Of a stretch of 64,000 nucleotides of DNA, positions 45,425 through 53,616 are shown one piece after another. The position numbers were made by a program, and so were the translations under genes. The stretch lies in contig JANXCQ010000009.1 in NCBI GenBank assembly GCA_025060195.1, positions 1 through 64,000 of the forward strand. Reading direction: 5' to 3'. The notes beneath the pieces are model-generated. The model saw only the letters and a program-made list of their open reading frames with translations, made no database searches and had not been told where the DNA came from. The stretch's first letter is position 1; the number at the start of each line of letters is the position of its first letter. Origin of the DNA: Gemmatales bacterium. GTDB taxonomy: Bacteria > Planctomycetota > Planctomycetia > Gemmatales > HRBIN36.

Positions 45425-46429
45425 ATGGAGAATTGGCGGCTGAATGAACGAGCGGAGCAGATCCTTCGAGAAGCGTTGGCGGAGGGTGGTGAGCGGTGGC
45501 GAGTGCGTTGTCATCCGGCAGGTGCTAAGGTAGCGGGGTCGGTTCAGCCGAGGCATCAGGCAAGCGCCGGCAGCGGTGGGCAGGCGTGGGTGGTGGATGC
45601 TGGGGTGGAAGCGGAAGGAGGCATCGAGGCGGGTTTATTGTTGGCGCGAGTGTGTCTGGCCGATATGGCGCAGGTGCAGCTGGGCTTATGGGGAGATGGG
45701 CCGTGGCCTGGCGTGATCGTGCATACCGACCAGCCGGTGGTGGCATGTTTGTTGAGTCAGTATGCGGGTTGGCAGATACAGGTGGGTAAGTTTTTTGCGA
45801 TGGGGTCGGGGCCAATGCGAGCGATGTATGCGCGGGAAAAGCTGTTTGAGGAGTTGGGTTATCGGGAGAGTGCGGCGGTGGCGGTTGGGGTCCTGGAATG
45901 TGATAAGCTGCCGGGGGAGGAAGTCATTGCATTTCTCGTCGAGAAGTTGGGCGTGCCTGCGGGAGGTTTGCGGTTGTTGGCGGCGGCGACCGCGAGCCTG
46001 GCGGGGATGATCCAGGTGGCGGCGCGGTCGGTGGAGACGGCCTTGCATAAATTGCATGAATTGGGATATCCTTTGTCGGAAATCGTATCTGGGTGGGGCG
46101 TGGCGCCGCTGTTGCCTGTGGCGAAAGGGACTTTAGCGGCGATAGGTCGGTCGAATGATGCGGTGCTCTACGGGGCGCGGGTGTGGCTGTGGGTGCGGAG
46201 TGAGGATGAGCGGTTAGCGGAAGTGGGACCTCGAGTCCCCTCGTGTGCATCGAGTGCGTTCGGTCGGCCTTTCGTCGAGATTCTGAAGGAAGCAGGCGGC
46301 GACTTTTATCGCATCGATCCGATGCTCTTCAGTCCCGCGGAGGTGCATTTCTGCAATTTGCGGTCGGGAAGGTCGTTCCGTTTTGGTCAAGTGCGTCCCG
46401 ATATTTTGTTACGGTCGTTGGAGGCGTGA
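45425..46429 (+). CDS. mch: Methenyltetrahydromethanopterin cyclohydrolase
   Basis: Interconverts methenyl-H4MPT and formyl-H4MPT in C1 oxidation. The 334 residues include 'RLNERAEQILREAL', 'VRCHPAGAKVAG', 'GGIEAGLLLARVCLADMAQV', 'VIVHTDQPVVACLLSQYAGWQI', 'FFAMGSGPMRAM', 'GVLECDKLPGEEVI', 'IVSGWGVAPLLPVAKGTLAAIGRSNDAVLYGARV' (quoted in part) and 'FGRPFVEILKEAGGDFYRIDPMLFSPA'. All are hallmarks of archaeal/methylotroph Mch. I chose the ATG at 45425 after GGAGGGG; the ORF track extends 57 codons upstream. It heads a plus-strand H4MPT gene run. Confidence 0.95.
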   Translation: MENWRLNERAEQILREALAEGGERWRVRCHPAGAKVAGSVQPRHQASAGSGGQAWVVDAGVEAEGGIEAGLLLARVCLADMAQVQLGLWGDGPWPGVIVHTDQPVVACLLSQYAGWQIQVGKFFAMGSGPMRAMYAREKLFEELGYRESAAVAVGVLECDKLPGEEVIAFLVEKLGVPAGGLRLLAAATASLAGMIQVAARSVETALHKLHELGYPLSEIVSGWGVAPLLPVAKGTLAAIGRSNDAVLYGARVWLWVRSEDERLAEVGPRVPSCASSAFGRPFVEILKEAGGDFYRIDPMLFSPAEVHFCNLRSGRSFRFGQVRPDILLRSLEA

Positions 46430-46565
46430 CGGTAGCCAGTATGATGCGGGGTCATAAGGGTGTACCTGGCGAGCGATGTGAGAAATCCTGGAATGCAACA
46501 GATGCCGAACCGGACCACGGTGAGCGGCCGATTGCAAGGCTCAGACAGCGGACTCAGGAGCGGCG

Positions 46566-47438
46566 ATGCGTCGGTTAACCCTACTGGCGAGCGGTCAGGG
46601 TTGGCATGTGCGGGATTTACAGAGGGCGGCGGCGTTGCTGGGTTGGGAGGTGGTGTGGGAGGATTTCCGTCGGTTGAATGCGGGGGTGTTTGGTTCGCGA
46701 GAGAGGTTGCCGCAGACTGATTTGGTGCTGGTGCGGACGATGCCGCCGGGAAGTCTGGAGCAAGTGGTTTTTCGCATGGATGTGTTACATCGGTGGGTGA
46801 GGAACGGGGTCGCCGTGTTTAATTCGCCGCGGGCGTTGGAGATTAGCATTGACAAATACCACACGACGGCACGGCTCGTGGCGGCGGGCTTGACCGTTCC
46901 TGATACCTGGGTGGGTCAGGATGCGGAGTCGGCGTTAGCGGCGTTTGAGCAGTTGGGGGGCGATGTCGTGGTCAAGCCGATTTTCGGTTCGGAAGGACGG
47001 GGCATATTTCGATTGACGGAGCGGGAGTTGGCGTGGCGGGTGTTGGTGACCTTGGAGCGGCTGGGGGCGGTCTTATACTTGCAGAAATATGTCGCTCATG
47101 AGGGCTACGATGTGCGGGCGTTTGTGTTGGGAGATGAGGTGTTGGCAGGGATGAGGCGTTATGTGCGAGACGGCTTGCGAAGTAACGTAGCACAAGGGGG
47201 CGAGGCGGAGGCGGTGGTGCTTGGCGCCGAGGAAGTCGCGGCGGCGTTGCGCGCGGCGCGGGCCGTGGAGGCCGAGATTGCCGGCGTGGATTTGTTGCCG
47301 GGACGGGATGGTCGGCTATATGTCCTGGAGGTGAACGCCGTGCCGGGTTGGCGCGCGTTGACGCGGGTGACCGGCTGCGATGTAGCATGGCATGTGTTGC
47401 GTTATTTGGATCGGCGAGCGCGGAAGGAGACGGAATGA
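46566..47438 (+). CDS. RimK-type ATP-grasp ligase, H4MPT cluster
   Basis: The protein has 290 residues with ATP-grasp features: 'FNSPRALEISIDKYHTTARL', 'VPDTWVGQD', 'VVVKPIFGSEGRGIFRLT', 'LYLQKYVAHEGYDVRAFVLG', 'IAGVDLLPGRDGRLYVLEVN', 'AVPGWRAL'. RimK-like ligases of this kind sit in C1 clusters of methylotrophs and are related to MptN, which adds glutamate to the pterin cofactor. That substrate is inferred from family and position. A CAGGAG site supports the ATG. Its stop overlaps the next start by four bases (ATGA). Confidence 0.86.
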   Translation: MRRLTLLASGQGWHVRDLQRAAALLGWEVVWEDFRRLNAGVFGSRERLPQTDLVLVRTMPPGSLEQVVFRMDVLHRWVRNGVAVFNSPRALEISIDKYHTTARLVAAGLTVPDTWVGQDAESALAAFEQLGGDVVVKPIFGSEGRGIFRLTERELAWRVLVTLERLGAVLYLQKYVAHEGYDVRAFVLGDEVLAGMRRYVRDGLRSNVAQGGEAEAVVLGAEEVAAALRAARAVEAEIAGVDLLPGRDGRLYVLEVNAVPGWRALTRVTGCDVAWHVLRYLDRRARKETE

Positions 47439-48319
47439 TGCTACCACGCGGGCCGACGGTCTCGGCGTCGTTAGCGGGGTATTTGGCCTGCACTTGGGAC
47501 GTGTTGGTGCCGAAGCTGGGCAATGTACATGTGCAGCGCGGGTTTGCCGATGCCGATGTGATGGATTACCTGGCGAGTGCGGCAGCGGTTGCTCCGTTGC
47601 TCGACCGGGTGGGCGAGCTTGGCGTGGGGCAGAGTATTCTGGAAGCGGTTCGGCGGACCAGGCGTGTGGCCAAGAGCAATACGAATCTGGGCATAGTTTT
47701 ACTCCTGGTGCCGTTGGCTGCGGTGCCAGAGGAGCAGCGGTTGCGGGAAGGCATTGCCGAGGTGTTAGCGCGACTCACCGTAGCGGATAGTCGGCTCGTG
47801 TTCGAGGCGATTCGCTGGGCGGGGCCTGGGGGCTTGGGACGAGTCAGCGAACAAGATGTTTTTGAAGAGCCGACGTTGCCCTTGCAGGCGGTGATGACGT
47901 TGGCGGCGGAGCGCGACCTGGTGGCGCGGCAGTACGCCTTCAATTATGCAGACGTTTTCGAGCGGGGCTTGGAAAGTTTGCTGGCCGCGCTGGAGGGTGG
48001 TCAGAGTTGGGTGCAGGCGGTGGTGGCGTGTCACCTGCGGCTCCTGGCGGAGTTGGGGGATTCGCACGTGGCACGCAAGCATGGCATGGCTGCGAGTCGG
48101 GAGTTGGCGCAGCGTGCGGCTGAGATTTTGCAGGCGGGCTGGCCGGAGCGTGAGGCGGCGAGGCGTCGCTTTGAGGCGTGTGATGCCTGGCTGCGGCAGA
48201 TGGGATACAATCCCGGGGCGACCGCCGACTTGGTCGTGGCCACATTGTTTGTGGCGTTTCGCGATGGTTACGTCCCCCTGCCTTATCAGGGCCGACCAGG
48301 CATGGAAGGCCCGCTATAG
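47435..48319 (+). CDS. CitG/MdcB-like protein of the H4MPT cluster
   Basis: The protein has 294 residues from the ATG at 47435, overlapping the preceding stop; the ORF track extends 29 codons upstream. It resembles the triphosphoribosyl-dephospho-CoA synthase family: 'CTWDVLVPKLGNVHVQRGFADADVMDYL', 'VAKSNTNLGIVLLLVPLAAV', 'FNYADVFERGLESLL' and 'DSHVARKHGMAASREL' (quoted in part). Members in methylotroph C1 clusters are thought to attach phosphoribosyl groups in cofactor assembly, whereas true CitG makes the citrate-lyase prosthetic group. No citrate lyase is here, so I assign it to H4MPT biosynthesis by context. Confidence 0.83.
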   Translation: MMLPRGPTVSASLAGYLACTWDVLVPKLGNVHVQRGFADADVMDYLASAAAVAPLLDRVGELGVGQSILEAVRRTRRVAKSNTNLGIVLLLVPLAAVPEEQRLREGIAEVLARLTVADSRLVFEAIRWAGPGGLGRVSEQDVFEEPTLPLQAVMTLAAERDLVARQYAFNYADVFERGLESLLAALEGGQSWVQAVVACHLRLLAELGDSHVARKHGMAASRELAQRAAEILQAGWPEREAARRRFEACDAWLRQMGYNPGATADLVVATLFVAFRDGYVPLPYQGRPGMEGPL

Positions 48320-48843
48320 TGACTAAAGACACGTTCAGGGAGCGAGCCGTGGGTGAGTGCTTTCGGGTACGTGTGGAGAAAGAGCAATTTATCTTTTGTG
48401 CAGCCCATTTCATCACCTATGAAGGAGATAAGTGCGAACGGCTGCATGGGCACAATTATCGCGTGGCCGTGGAGGTAACGGGGCCGCTGGACGAGAATGC
48501 CTACGTGTTCGATTTCATCGCGCTGAAACATCTGGTGCGGGCGCTGACGGATGAACTGGATCATCGCATGCTGGTGCCGATGCACAATCCGTATTTTCGA
48601 CTCGAGGCCGACGAGCGGGAGGTGGTGCTGCGCTATCGGGAACGATGGTGGCGTTTTCCGCGGGAGGATTGTGTGTTGTTGCCGATCAGCAATACCACTG
48701 CGGAGTTGTTGGCCCAATACCTGGCCCGCCGAATTCGGGAGCGCTTGGCCGAGCAGAATTACTTCCCCGAAGTGTTATGCGTGGAAGTCGAGGAAGCTCC
48801 CGGGCAGACCGCGATCTATACCTGGACAAAGTCGGCTAAGTGA
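48319..48843 (+). CDS. 6-pyruvoyl-tetrahydropterin synthase family protein
   Basis: The protein has 174 residues. It begins with a GTG that shares one base with the previous stop. Zinc-site histidines lie in 'FCAAHFITYEGDKCERLHGHNY', including the 'CERLHGHNYRV' signature with the catalytic Cys. Further on are 'ENAYVFDFIALKHLVRALTDELDHRMLVP' and 'NTTAELLAQYLARRIRERL', with a late 'VEVEEAPGQTAIYTW'. The family makes pterin rings for folate, queuosine or H4MPT. Here the C1 gene context points to the pterin part of H4MPT, but a folate role (PTPS-III) cannot be excluded. Its end overlaps the convergent HisA-like gene by 28 bases. Confidence 0.88.
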   Translation: MTKDTFRERAVGECFRVRVEKEQFIFCAAHFITYEGDKCERLHGHNYRVAVEVTGPLDENAYVFDFIALKHLVRALTDELDHRMLVPMHNPYFRLEADEREVVLRYRERWWRFPREDCVLLPISNTTAELLAQYLARRIRERLAEQNYFPEVLCVEVEEAPGQTAIYTWTKSAK

Positions 48844-49577
48844 TGAGGCAGGAGCCGACCAGAGTGGAAGGCACTGGCTATCAGGACGCCAGTAACGCCC
48901 AGGTTTCGCAATTGTTCGAGGTCGTGGGGCGAACTGACGCCGCCACCGACATACCAGCACGCCTCGGGAGCACCCGAGCGAGCCGCTTGCAGGAGCTCGA
49001 TAGTCCAATGAATCTGGCCGGTGCCGACTGCGGCGAGGTCGAGCGCGAGCAAATGGCGGAAACCCAGGCGCCAGGCCCACGCGGCAATTTGTGCGGGACT
49101 TTGCGGCGGTCCGCTACGGACGGAAGTAAGCCAGCGGCCTGCGCGGGCGTCGAGAGAGAACATCGCCGTCAGCTCTTGAGGCCACCGCGATGCTCGTTCT
49201 GGCTCTGGTTCGACGGCGTCCATTTCCTGCCAGGTTTCCAGGCCGACCACGGGATAGATGGGTAATCGATTTACGACCTCCATCAGCTCTTCGCGGTGGC
49301 GAAACCCGGCGTCGAGCCAGATGCTTGCCCTTCCTTCCGACCAGCGACCCAGAGATTCCAGGGCGGACCAATTCGGACGACGGCGCATGATGGCGTCCAG
49401 ATCGGCGACATAGAATTCGCGCAAGCCGTAGGCTTCGCTCAGGGCGCGCGCAACTTCCACTGGTGACGTAGAGTTCGTCCAGCGACTGATCAGGGGGCGG
49501 TACTGCTGCCGTTGGCCGGCGACGGCGTGGACGACCTGGCCGTCTAGAACGTCGAGCACCGCAACGATTCGCATCAA
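48816..49577 (-). CDS. HisA-like TIM-barrel protein
   Basis: The protein has 253 residues. It resembles phosphoribosylformimino-AICAR-phosphate ribotide isomerase: 'IVAVLDVLDGQVVHAVAG' (HisA starts IPAIDLKDGKVVR), 'REFYVADLDAIMRR', 'IWLDAGFRHREEL', 'ELTAMFSLDARAGRW', 'FRHLLALDLAAVGTG' and 'CWYVGGGVSSPHDLEQLRNLGVTGVLIASAFHSG' (quoted in part). HisA-like proteins without a histidine operon are found in H4MPT clusters of methylotrophs and planctomycetes, and a cofactor role is inferred. Its ATG overlaps the xylA stop (ATGA), so the two are translated from one message. The 3' end overlaps the pterin synthase gene tail to tail. Confidence 0.8.
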   Translation of the reverse strand: MMRIVAVLDVLDGQVVHAVAGQRQQYRPLISRWTNSTSPVEVARALSEAYGLREFYVADLDAIMRRRPNWSALESLGRWSEGRASIWLDAGFRHREELMEVVNRLPIYPVVGLETWQEMDAVEPEPERASRWPQELTAMFSLDARAGRWLTSVRSGPPQSPAQIAAWAWRLGFRHLLALDLAAVGTGQIHWTIELLQAARSGAPEACWYVGGGVSSPHDLEQLRNLGVTGVLIASAFHSGRLLPHHLADFVQV

Positions 49578-50737
49578 CGCACGCCCAGGAGGATTTCCGT
49601 CAGCAGTTGGTCGAGGCGCTCGTAAGGAAGTCGGCGGTTGGTGAGTGCTTCCACATCGAACTGAGCCTGCTTCAGCCGTTGGGCAGCATCCTTACTGTAT
49701 TTCGTAAACGCACCGACCCATTCGGGGTGCACCCCGTGGATTTCGCGGAGCAAATCCTGAACTTCGCGGTCCTCGTTGAAGCGTTGCACTTTCTCCTTGA
49801 GGATCAGGTAGTTGCGCATGTTGCGTTCGACGAAGTCCCAAGGATCAGCCTCGGTGCGATACGGATGGGCGTCGAAACCGATGGTGCGATCGTAATTGTG
49901 ATCCACCAGCAGTTTCACGAGGAAGAAGGCTTCCTTGAGATTTTCGCTGGCAAAAGTCAAGTCCTGATCGTAACGGAGCGGCTTCTGATCGTTGAGGTGC
50001 ACGTCGAGGAGTTTGCCGGCGTCAAGCGCCTGAGCGAACTCGTGATAAACGTTGAGCCCAGCCATTTTGATGTGGGCGACTTCGGGATTGGTGCCGACCA
50101 TTTCGGGATGATCGAGCGTCTGAATGAAAGCTAACACGCTGCCCACGGTCGGCAAATACAAGTCGCCCCGCGGTTCGTTCGGCTTCGGCTCGATAGAAAA
50201 CTTGATGTTGTAGCCGTTGTCTAGCACGTACTCACACAAAAAGTTCACGGCATCGCGGAAATAGCCGTTGGCCGTGATCGGGTCTTTGCTGGCGTCCACT
50301 TCGGTACCTTCACGCCCGCCCCAGAAGACATAGACTTCAGCGCCGACCTCATGGCCCACGTCCAAACACTGCATCACCTTCTGCGTAGCAAAAGCACGAA
50401 TCGCGGGATCCGTGCTAGTAAACGCACCGTCCTTGAAGATCGGATGGTAGAACAGGTTAGTGGTGATGACCGTAGCTTTGATACCCAGGTCGTCCATGAG
50501 CTTACGCAGTTCTCGGATACAACGGTCACGTTCTGCAGCAGAGGCCCCAAAGGGGATGATGTCGTTATCGTGAAACTCAAAGGCATAGACATTGCGTTTC
50601 GCCAAGCCCTCGAGGCATTCCCGGACACTTCGTTCAGGACGGGTTACATCGCCAAAGGGATCGCGGCCACGGTTCTGGATGCACCAGATGCCGAAGGCAA
50701 ATTTGTCGGTCTTCTTAGGGGTGTATTTGTCGCTCAT
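49574..50737 (-). CDS. xylA: Xylose isomerase, class I (short form)
   Basis: Interconverts xylose and xylulose (and glucose and fructose). The 387 residues show 'FAFGIWCIQNRGRDPFGD', 'AFEFHDNDIIPFGAS' with the active His, 'YVFWGGREGTEVDASKD', 'FSIEPKPNEPRGDLYLPTVG' with the metal Glu, 'VAHIKMAGLN', 'DVHLNDQKPLRYDQDL' and 'IGFDAHPYRTE'. The length and motifs match the Streptomyces type. No xylulokinase or transporter is adjacent; instead a HisA-like gene overlaps its end. GGAGAC lies before the ATG. Confidence 0.95.
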   Translation of the reverse strand: MSDKYTPKKTDKFAFGIWCIQNRGRDPFGDVTRPERSVRECLEGLAKRNVYAFEFHDNDIIPFGASAAERDRCIRELRKLMDDLGIKATVITTNLFYHPIFKDGAFTSTDPAIRAFATQKVMQCLDVGHEVGAEVYVFWGGREGTEVDASKDPITANGYFRDAVNFLCEYVLDNGYNIKFSIEPKPNEPRGDLYLPTVGSVLAFIQTLDHPEMVGTNPEVAHIKMAGLNVYHEFAQALDAGKLLDVHLNDQKPLRYDQDLTFASENLKEAFFLVKLLVDHNYDRTIGFDAHPYRTEADPWDFVERNMRNYLILKEKVQRFNEDREVQDLLREIHGVHPEWVGAFTKYSKDAAQRLKQAQFDVEALTNRRLPYERLDQLLTEILLGVR

Positions 50738-50777
50738 GGGTGCGTCTCCGCTGGCAAGAAACCGTGGAGGTTCCGAA

Positions 50778-51851
50778 TCAGGAAGTAGTGGCAGTCAGCG
50801 GCGGCGCGACCGCTGGTTTTTGAGCGGCGGCCGCCTGCTGTCGGCGATACCAAGCCACCGCCTCCCGCAGCCCCTTTTCCAGAGCCGACTCCGGTTGGTA
50901 GCCCAATTCACGCCGCGCTTTTTCGATGGAAAAATCGAGATGGAGTCCCAGGAACTTAACCCGCGCTCGAGTCAAACGCGGCGGCTCAGGACTGCCACGC
51001 CAACGAGCCCACGCCTCCATGGCGTAAGCCACAAGCCACGCTAACCAGCGGGGCACACGGCGCGACGGCGGCGGCAACTCAGCCACACGCGCCAGGGTTT
51101 CAAAGAAACGACGTTTACTCACATATTCGCCGTCGGTCAGGTTGTACACTTGCCCGATGGCCTGAGGCACTTCCGCGGCCAACAAAATCGCTTGCACCAA
51201 GTTACCGACGTAAATCGTATTCATCGCCTGCTCACCGCTCCCCAGGTAACGCACCTCTCCCTTAGCCAACGCCTCGAGCAATCGCGGCAAAACAGTGCGA
51301 TCACGTGCCCCATACACAAAACCGGGACGCAAAATTACGATCGGCACCGCGTATTGTTCCAGATATTGCCACGCTAAACGTTCGGCTTCAACCTTCGTTT
51401 GCGTATAGCCGTCAATGTGCCGTTCCGGCAACGGTTCGCTTTCATCGGTACCGTAATGATCACGAGCCGCATAGACGCCCAAACTACTTATATGAATGAA
51501 ACGACGAATGGGCTGACGTCGCGCCGCTTCGAGCAACTGGCGCAAGCCTTCTACATTGACGCGACGGTAGTCGTCTACAGGCCCCCAATCCCCAACACGC
51601 GCCGCACAGTGCACGATCAGCTGCACGTCCCTGCACGCCTGCTCCAATGCGGCAACGTCGCACAGATCGCCGCGGACGATTTCCACTCCCCGCGCTTCCA
51701 GGGCCGAAACGTCGCTCGCTGGCCGCGCCAATGCCACCACAGCCTGATTCCGTTGCACCAGCGCCTCGACGACATGGCTGCCAATGAAGCCCGTCGCGCC
51801 TGTAACCAGCCACTTTTCCCGATGGTTCGCGGTTTCGTGAAGCATGCACAT
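50778..51851 (-). CDS. NAD(P)-dependent epimerase/dehydrogenase (3-beta-HSD-like)
   Basis: The protein has 357 residues, extended short-chain dehydrogenase family. It has 'WLVTGATGFIGSHVVEALVQ' (NAD-binding GXXGXXG), 'VRGDLCDVAALEQAC', 'VHCAARVGDW', 'FIHISSLGVYAA', the catalytic Tyr-x3-Lys in 'YTQTKVEAE' and 'PIVILRPGFVYGARD'. The C-terminal part, 'LARVAELPPPSRRVPRWLAWLVAYAMEAWARW', resembles 3-beta-hydroxysteroid dehydrogenase/isomerase homologues used on sterol-like or sugar-nucleotide substrates. Substrate unresolved. It lies upstream of xylA on the same strand with a 40-base gap. A closing Ala-rich tail looks disordered. Confidence 0.87.
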   Translation of the reverse strand: MCMLHETANHREKWLVTGATGFIGSHVVEALVQRNQAVVALARPASDVSALEARGVEIVRGDLCDVAALEQACRDVQLIVHCAARVGDWGPVDDYRRVNVEGLRQLLEAARRQPIRRFIHISSLGVYAARDHYGTDESEPLPERHIDGYTQTKVEAERLAWQYLEQYAVPIVILRPGFVYGARDRTVLPRLLEALAKGEVRYLGSGEQAMNTIYVGNLVQAILLAAEVPQAIGQVYNLTDGEYVSKRRFFETLARVAELPPPSRRVPRWLAWLVAYAMEAWARWRGSPEPPRLTRARVKFLGLHLDFSIEKARRELGYQPESALEKGLREAVAWYRRQQAAAAQKPAVAPPLTATTS

Positions 51852-51964
51852 ATCATAGCAGGCGGAACCGATTCAGGCACGCCGGGGATTGTCTTGACCG
51901 AGAACATACTCCGAAGTTATAGCAGCCTGCATTGCGGCAGCAGATCGAGTTAACAAAGGCATGG

Positions 51965-52906
51965 ATGATGCCCATGATCGCACGTTATGAGGCCCTGGCG
52001 CGACGAGAAAGCTTAACAACGCCGATCGCGCTGCCGACCTGGTACGACGTACCCTGCCCCGTTTGTGGCAACGACCAAGCCGATATTGTCTTACAGGCAC
52101 CGAGTTGGCACGAATCGGAACCACGCCTCTACGCCGTCGTGCAATGTCGAGCCTGTGCCACGTGGTACACGAATCCATTGCCACAGAACCACGGCCAATC
52201 GCCCGAAATCACCATTGCAGGGAAGCCAGACCCGTTCCATGCCCAGCTCGCTTACACCTTGCCACGACCTCCTGCAGCCGGCAACTGGTTACTACACTTC
52301 GGTCCGTTAAATACAGCCTGGCTGACCCAAATGCGCCAACGCGGCTGGCAAGTCGTGGCCTGGAGGGAACGATCGTCAGAAATACCATCGGCCTGGTACG
52401 CTCACGGAGGCCTAGCTGTGTTCGGCGCGCTGGATGAGTTGGCCCCAAGTTGCCGCCACCAGATCGCCGCGATCACGGCCTACGATTGGTTCGAGCGCCA
52501 GGAGCTACTCCGGCAGATTCTCGAGCATTGGCATACATTACTGCATCCTAACGGTTGGCTCCTGCTCGCCGTGCCGAACCTCGACAGCGCCGGTTTCCTC
52601 ACGTTCGGCAGCCTGTGGCGTGGGTTGGATTTGCCGCATCGCCGCGTCCACTTTCGCGCAGGTACTCTGAGCCAATTCTTAGTGCAGACGGGTTGGCACA
52701 TACGCCGAATCCGCACCTTAGCCTGTGCCCCATGGCTACGCCAATCCGCCCAGCGTACCTGGCAGGAGTGCGCTCCGCATCGACGGAACTGGAATCGCCT
52801 TCGGTTATGGTGGCGCACCAGTTGGCTCAATCAGGCCTGGCTTACCAGCACCAGTCCGTGGTTCGGTCAAGGCGACTGGCTTATCGTCCTCGCGCAGCCT
52901 CACTAG
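51965..52906 (+). CDS. Methyltransferase-like protein with N-terminal zinc ribbon
   Basis: The protein has 313 residues from the ATG at 51965 (the ORF track uses an upstream TTG). A zinc-ribbon pair 'CPVCGN' and 'CRACATWYTNPLP' at about residues 27-80 is followed by a class I methyltransferase-like fold. 'WLLHFGPLNTAWLTQMRQRGWQVVAW' is in the place of the SAM-binding motif, and 'LLHPNGWLLLAVPNLDSAGF' is the familiar post-I segment. 'PHRRVHFRAGTLSQFLVQTGW' is common to Methyltransf_23 sugar and lipid methyltransferases. The usual glycine-rich GXGXG is reduced to 'HFGPLN', so activity is in doubt. Confidence 0.75.
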   Translation: MMPMIARYEALARRESLTTPIALPTWYDVPCPVCGNDQADIVLQAPSWHESEPRLYAVVQCRACATWYTNPLPQNHGQSPEITIAGKPDPFHAQLAYTLPRPPAAGNWLLHFGPLNTAWLTQMRQRGWQVVAWRERSSEIPSAWYAHGGLAVFGALDELAPSCRHQIAAITAYDWFERQELLRQILEHWHTLLHPNGWLLLAVPNLDSAGFLTFGSLWRGLDLPHRRVHFRAGTLSQFLVQTGWHIRRIRTLACAPWLRQSAQRTWQECAPHRRNWNRLRLWWRTSWLNQAWLTSTSPWFGQGDWLIVLAQPH

Positions 52907-53616
52907 GAGCACTCCTCGAGCCGCTCCCAATAACCCCCCGGGCGACGCACCTCGCAAGGCCGAAAATTCGCCTTGTATTCCAGCGACCGGCAACCCCGCA
53001 CATAAAAACCGAGATAAACATATTGCATGCCGCGTCGTCGCGCCTCCTCGATCAAACTCAGGATGTTCCAAGTTCCCAGGGAATATCGGCGATAATCCGG
53101 GTCGTAAAAGAAGTAAATGGCCGATAGACCATGCGGCACCACGTCCACGTAACCCACGCCCACGAGCCGACCATCGCGGTAATACTGCCACTCTTCCGTG
53201 GGCAGCGGATTATCCACAAAGGAAGCGATGTAAGCAAATCGGCTATATCCCTCGGCCTCAGGCCAACCCTTATGCTCCGCCTGGAAAGCATGAAAGCGCT
53301 GGTAGAGTTCCCATTTCTCCCGGGAAAAACTCGGCAGGGTGATTCTGCGTTCAGTCAGTCCCTGATTGGCCTTGGCGCAACGCCGTTGGCTCCGATTGGG
53401 CCGAAATTCCTCGACCAGCACCCGCAGCGACTGGCAGGCAAAACACTTTGGACAGCGATTGCGAAACAACGAGTGGCCAAAACGCCGCCAGCCCTCCTCC
53501 AAACGACGCTGGTACTCCGCAGGCGTCAGGCGGCTCACCAACTCATATTCGAGACGCCAAGTCTGCTCCGGCAAATAACTGCATGGTTCCAGCGGACCGT
53601 AATAGCGCGTCGTCAT
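52903..53616 (-). CDS. bpt: Aspartate/glutamate leucyltransferase (N-end rule)
   Basis: Transfers leucine (or arginine) from tRNA to acidic N-termini, marking proteins for ClpAP. The 237 residues contain 'EPCSYLPEQTWRLEYELV' (Cys near the N-terminus), 'GWRRFGHSLFRNRCPKCFAC', 'VLVEEFRPNRSQRRC', 'SFVDNPLPTEEWQYYRDGRLVGVGYVDVVPHGLSAIYFFYDPDYRRYSLG' (in part) and 'YVYLGFYVRGCRSLEYKANF'. That order is diagnostic of Bpt/Ate1. I use the ATG at 53616 with GGAG upstream; the ORF track begins two codons earlier at GTG. Its end overlaps the convergent methyltransferase gene by four bases. Confidence 0.93.
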   Translation of the reverse strand: MTTRYYGPLEPCSYLPEQTWRLEYELVSRLTPAEYQRRLEEGWRRFGHSLFRNRCPKCFACQSLRVLVEEFRPNRSQRRCAKANQGLTERRITLPSFSREKWELYQRFHAFQAEHKGWPEAEGYSRFAYIASFVDNPLPTEEWQYYRDGRLVGVGYVDVVPHGLSAIYFFYDPDYRRYSLGTWNILSLIEEARRRGMQYVYLGFYVRGCRSLEYKANFRPCEVRRPGGYWERLEECS

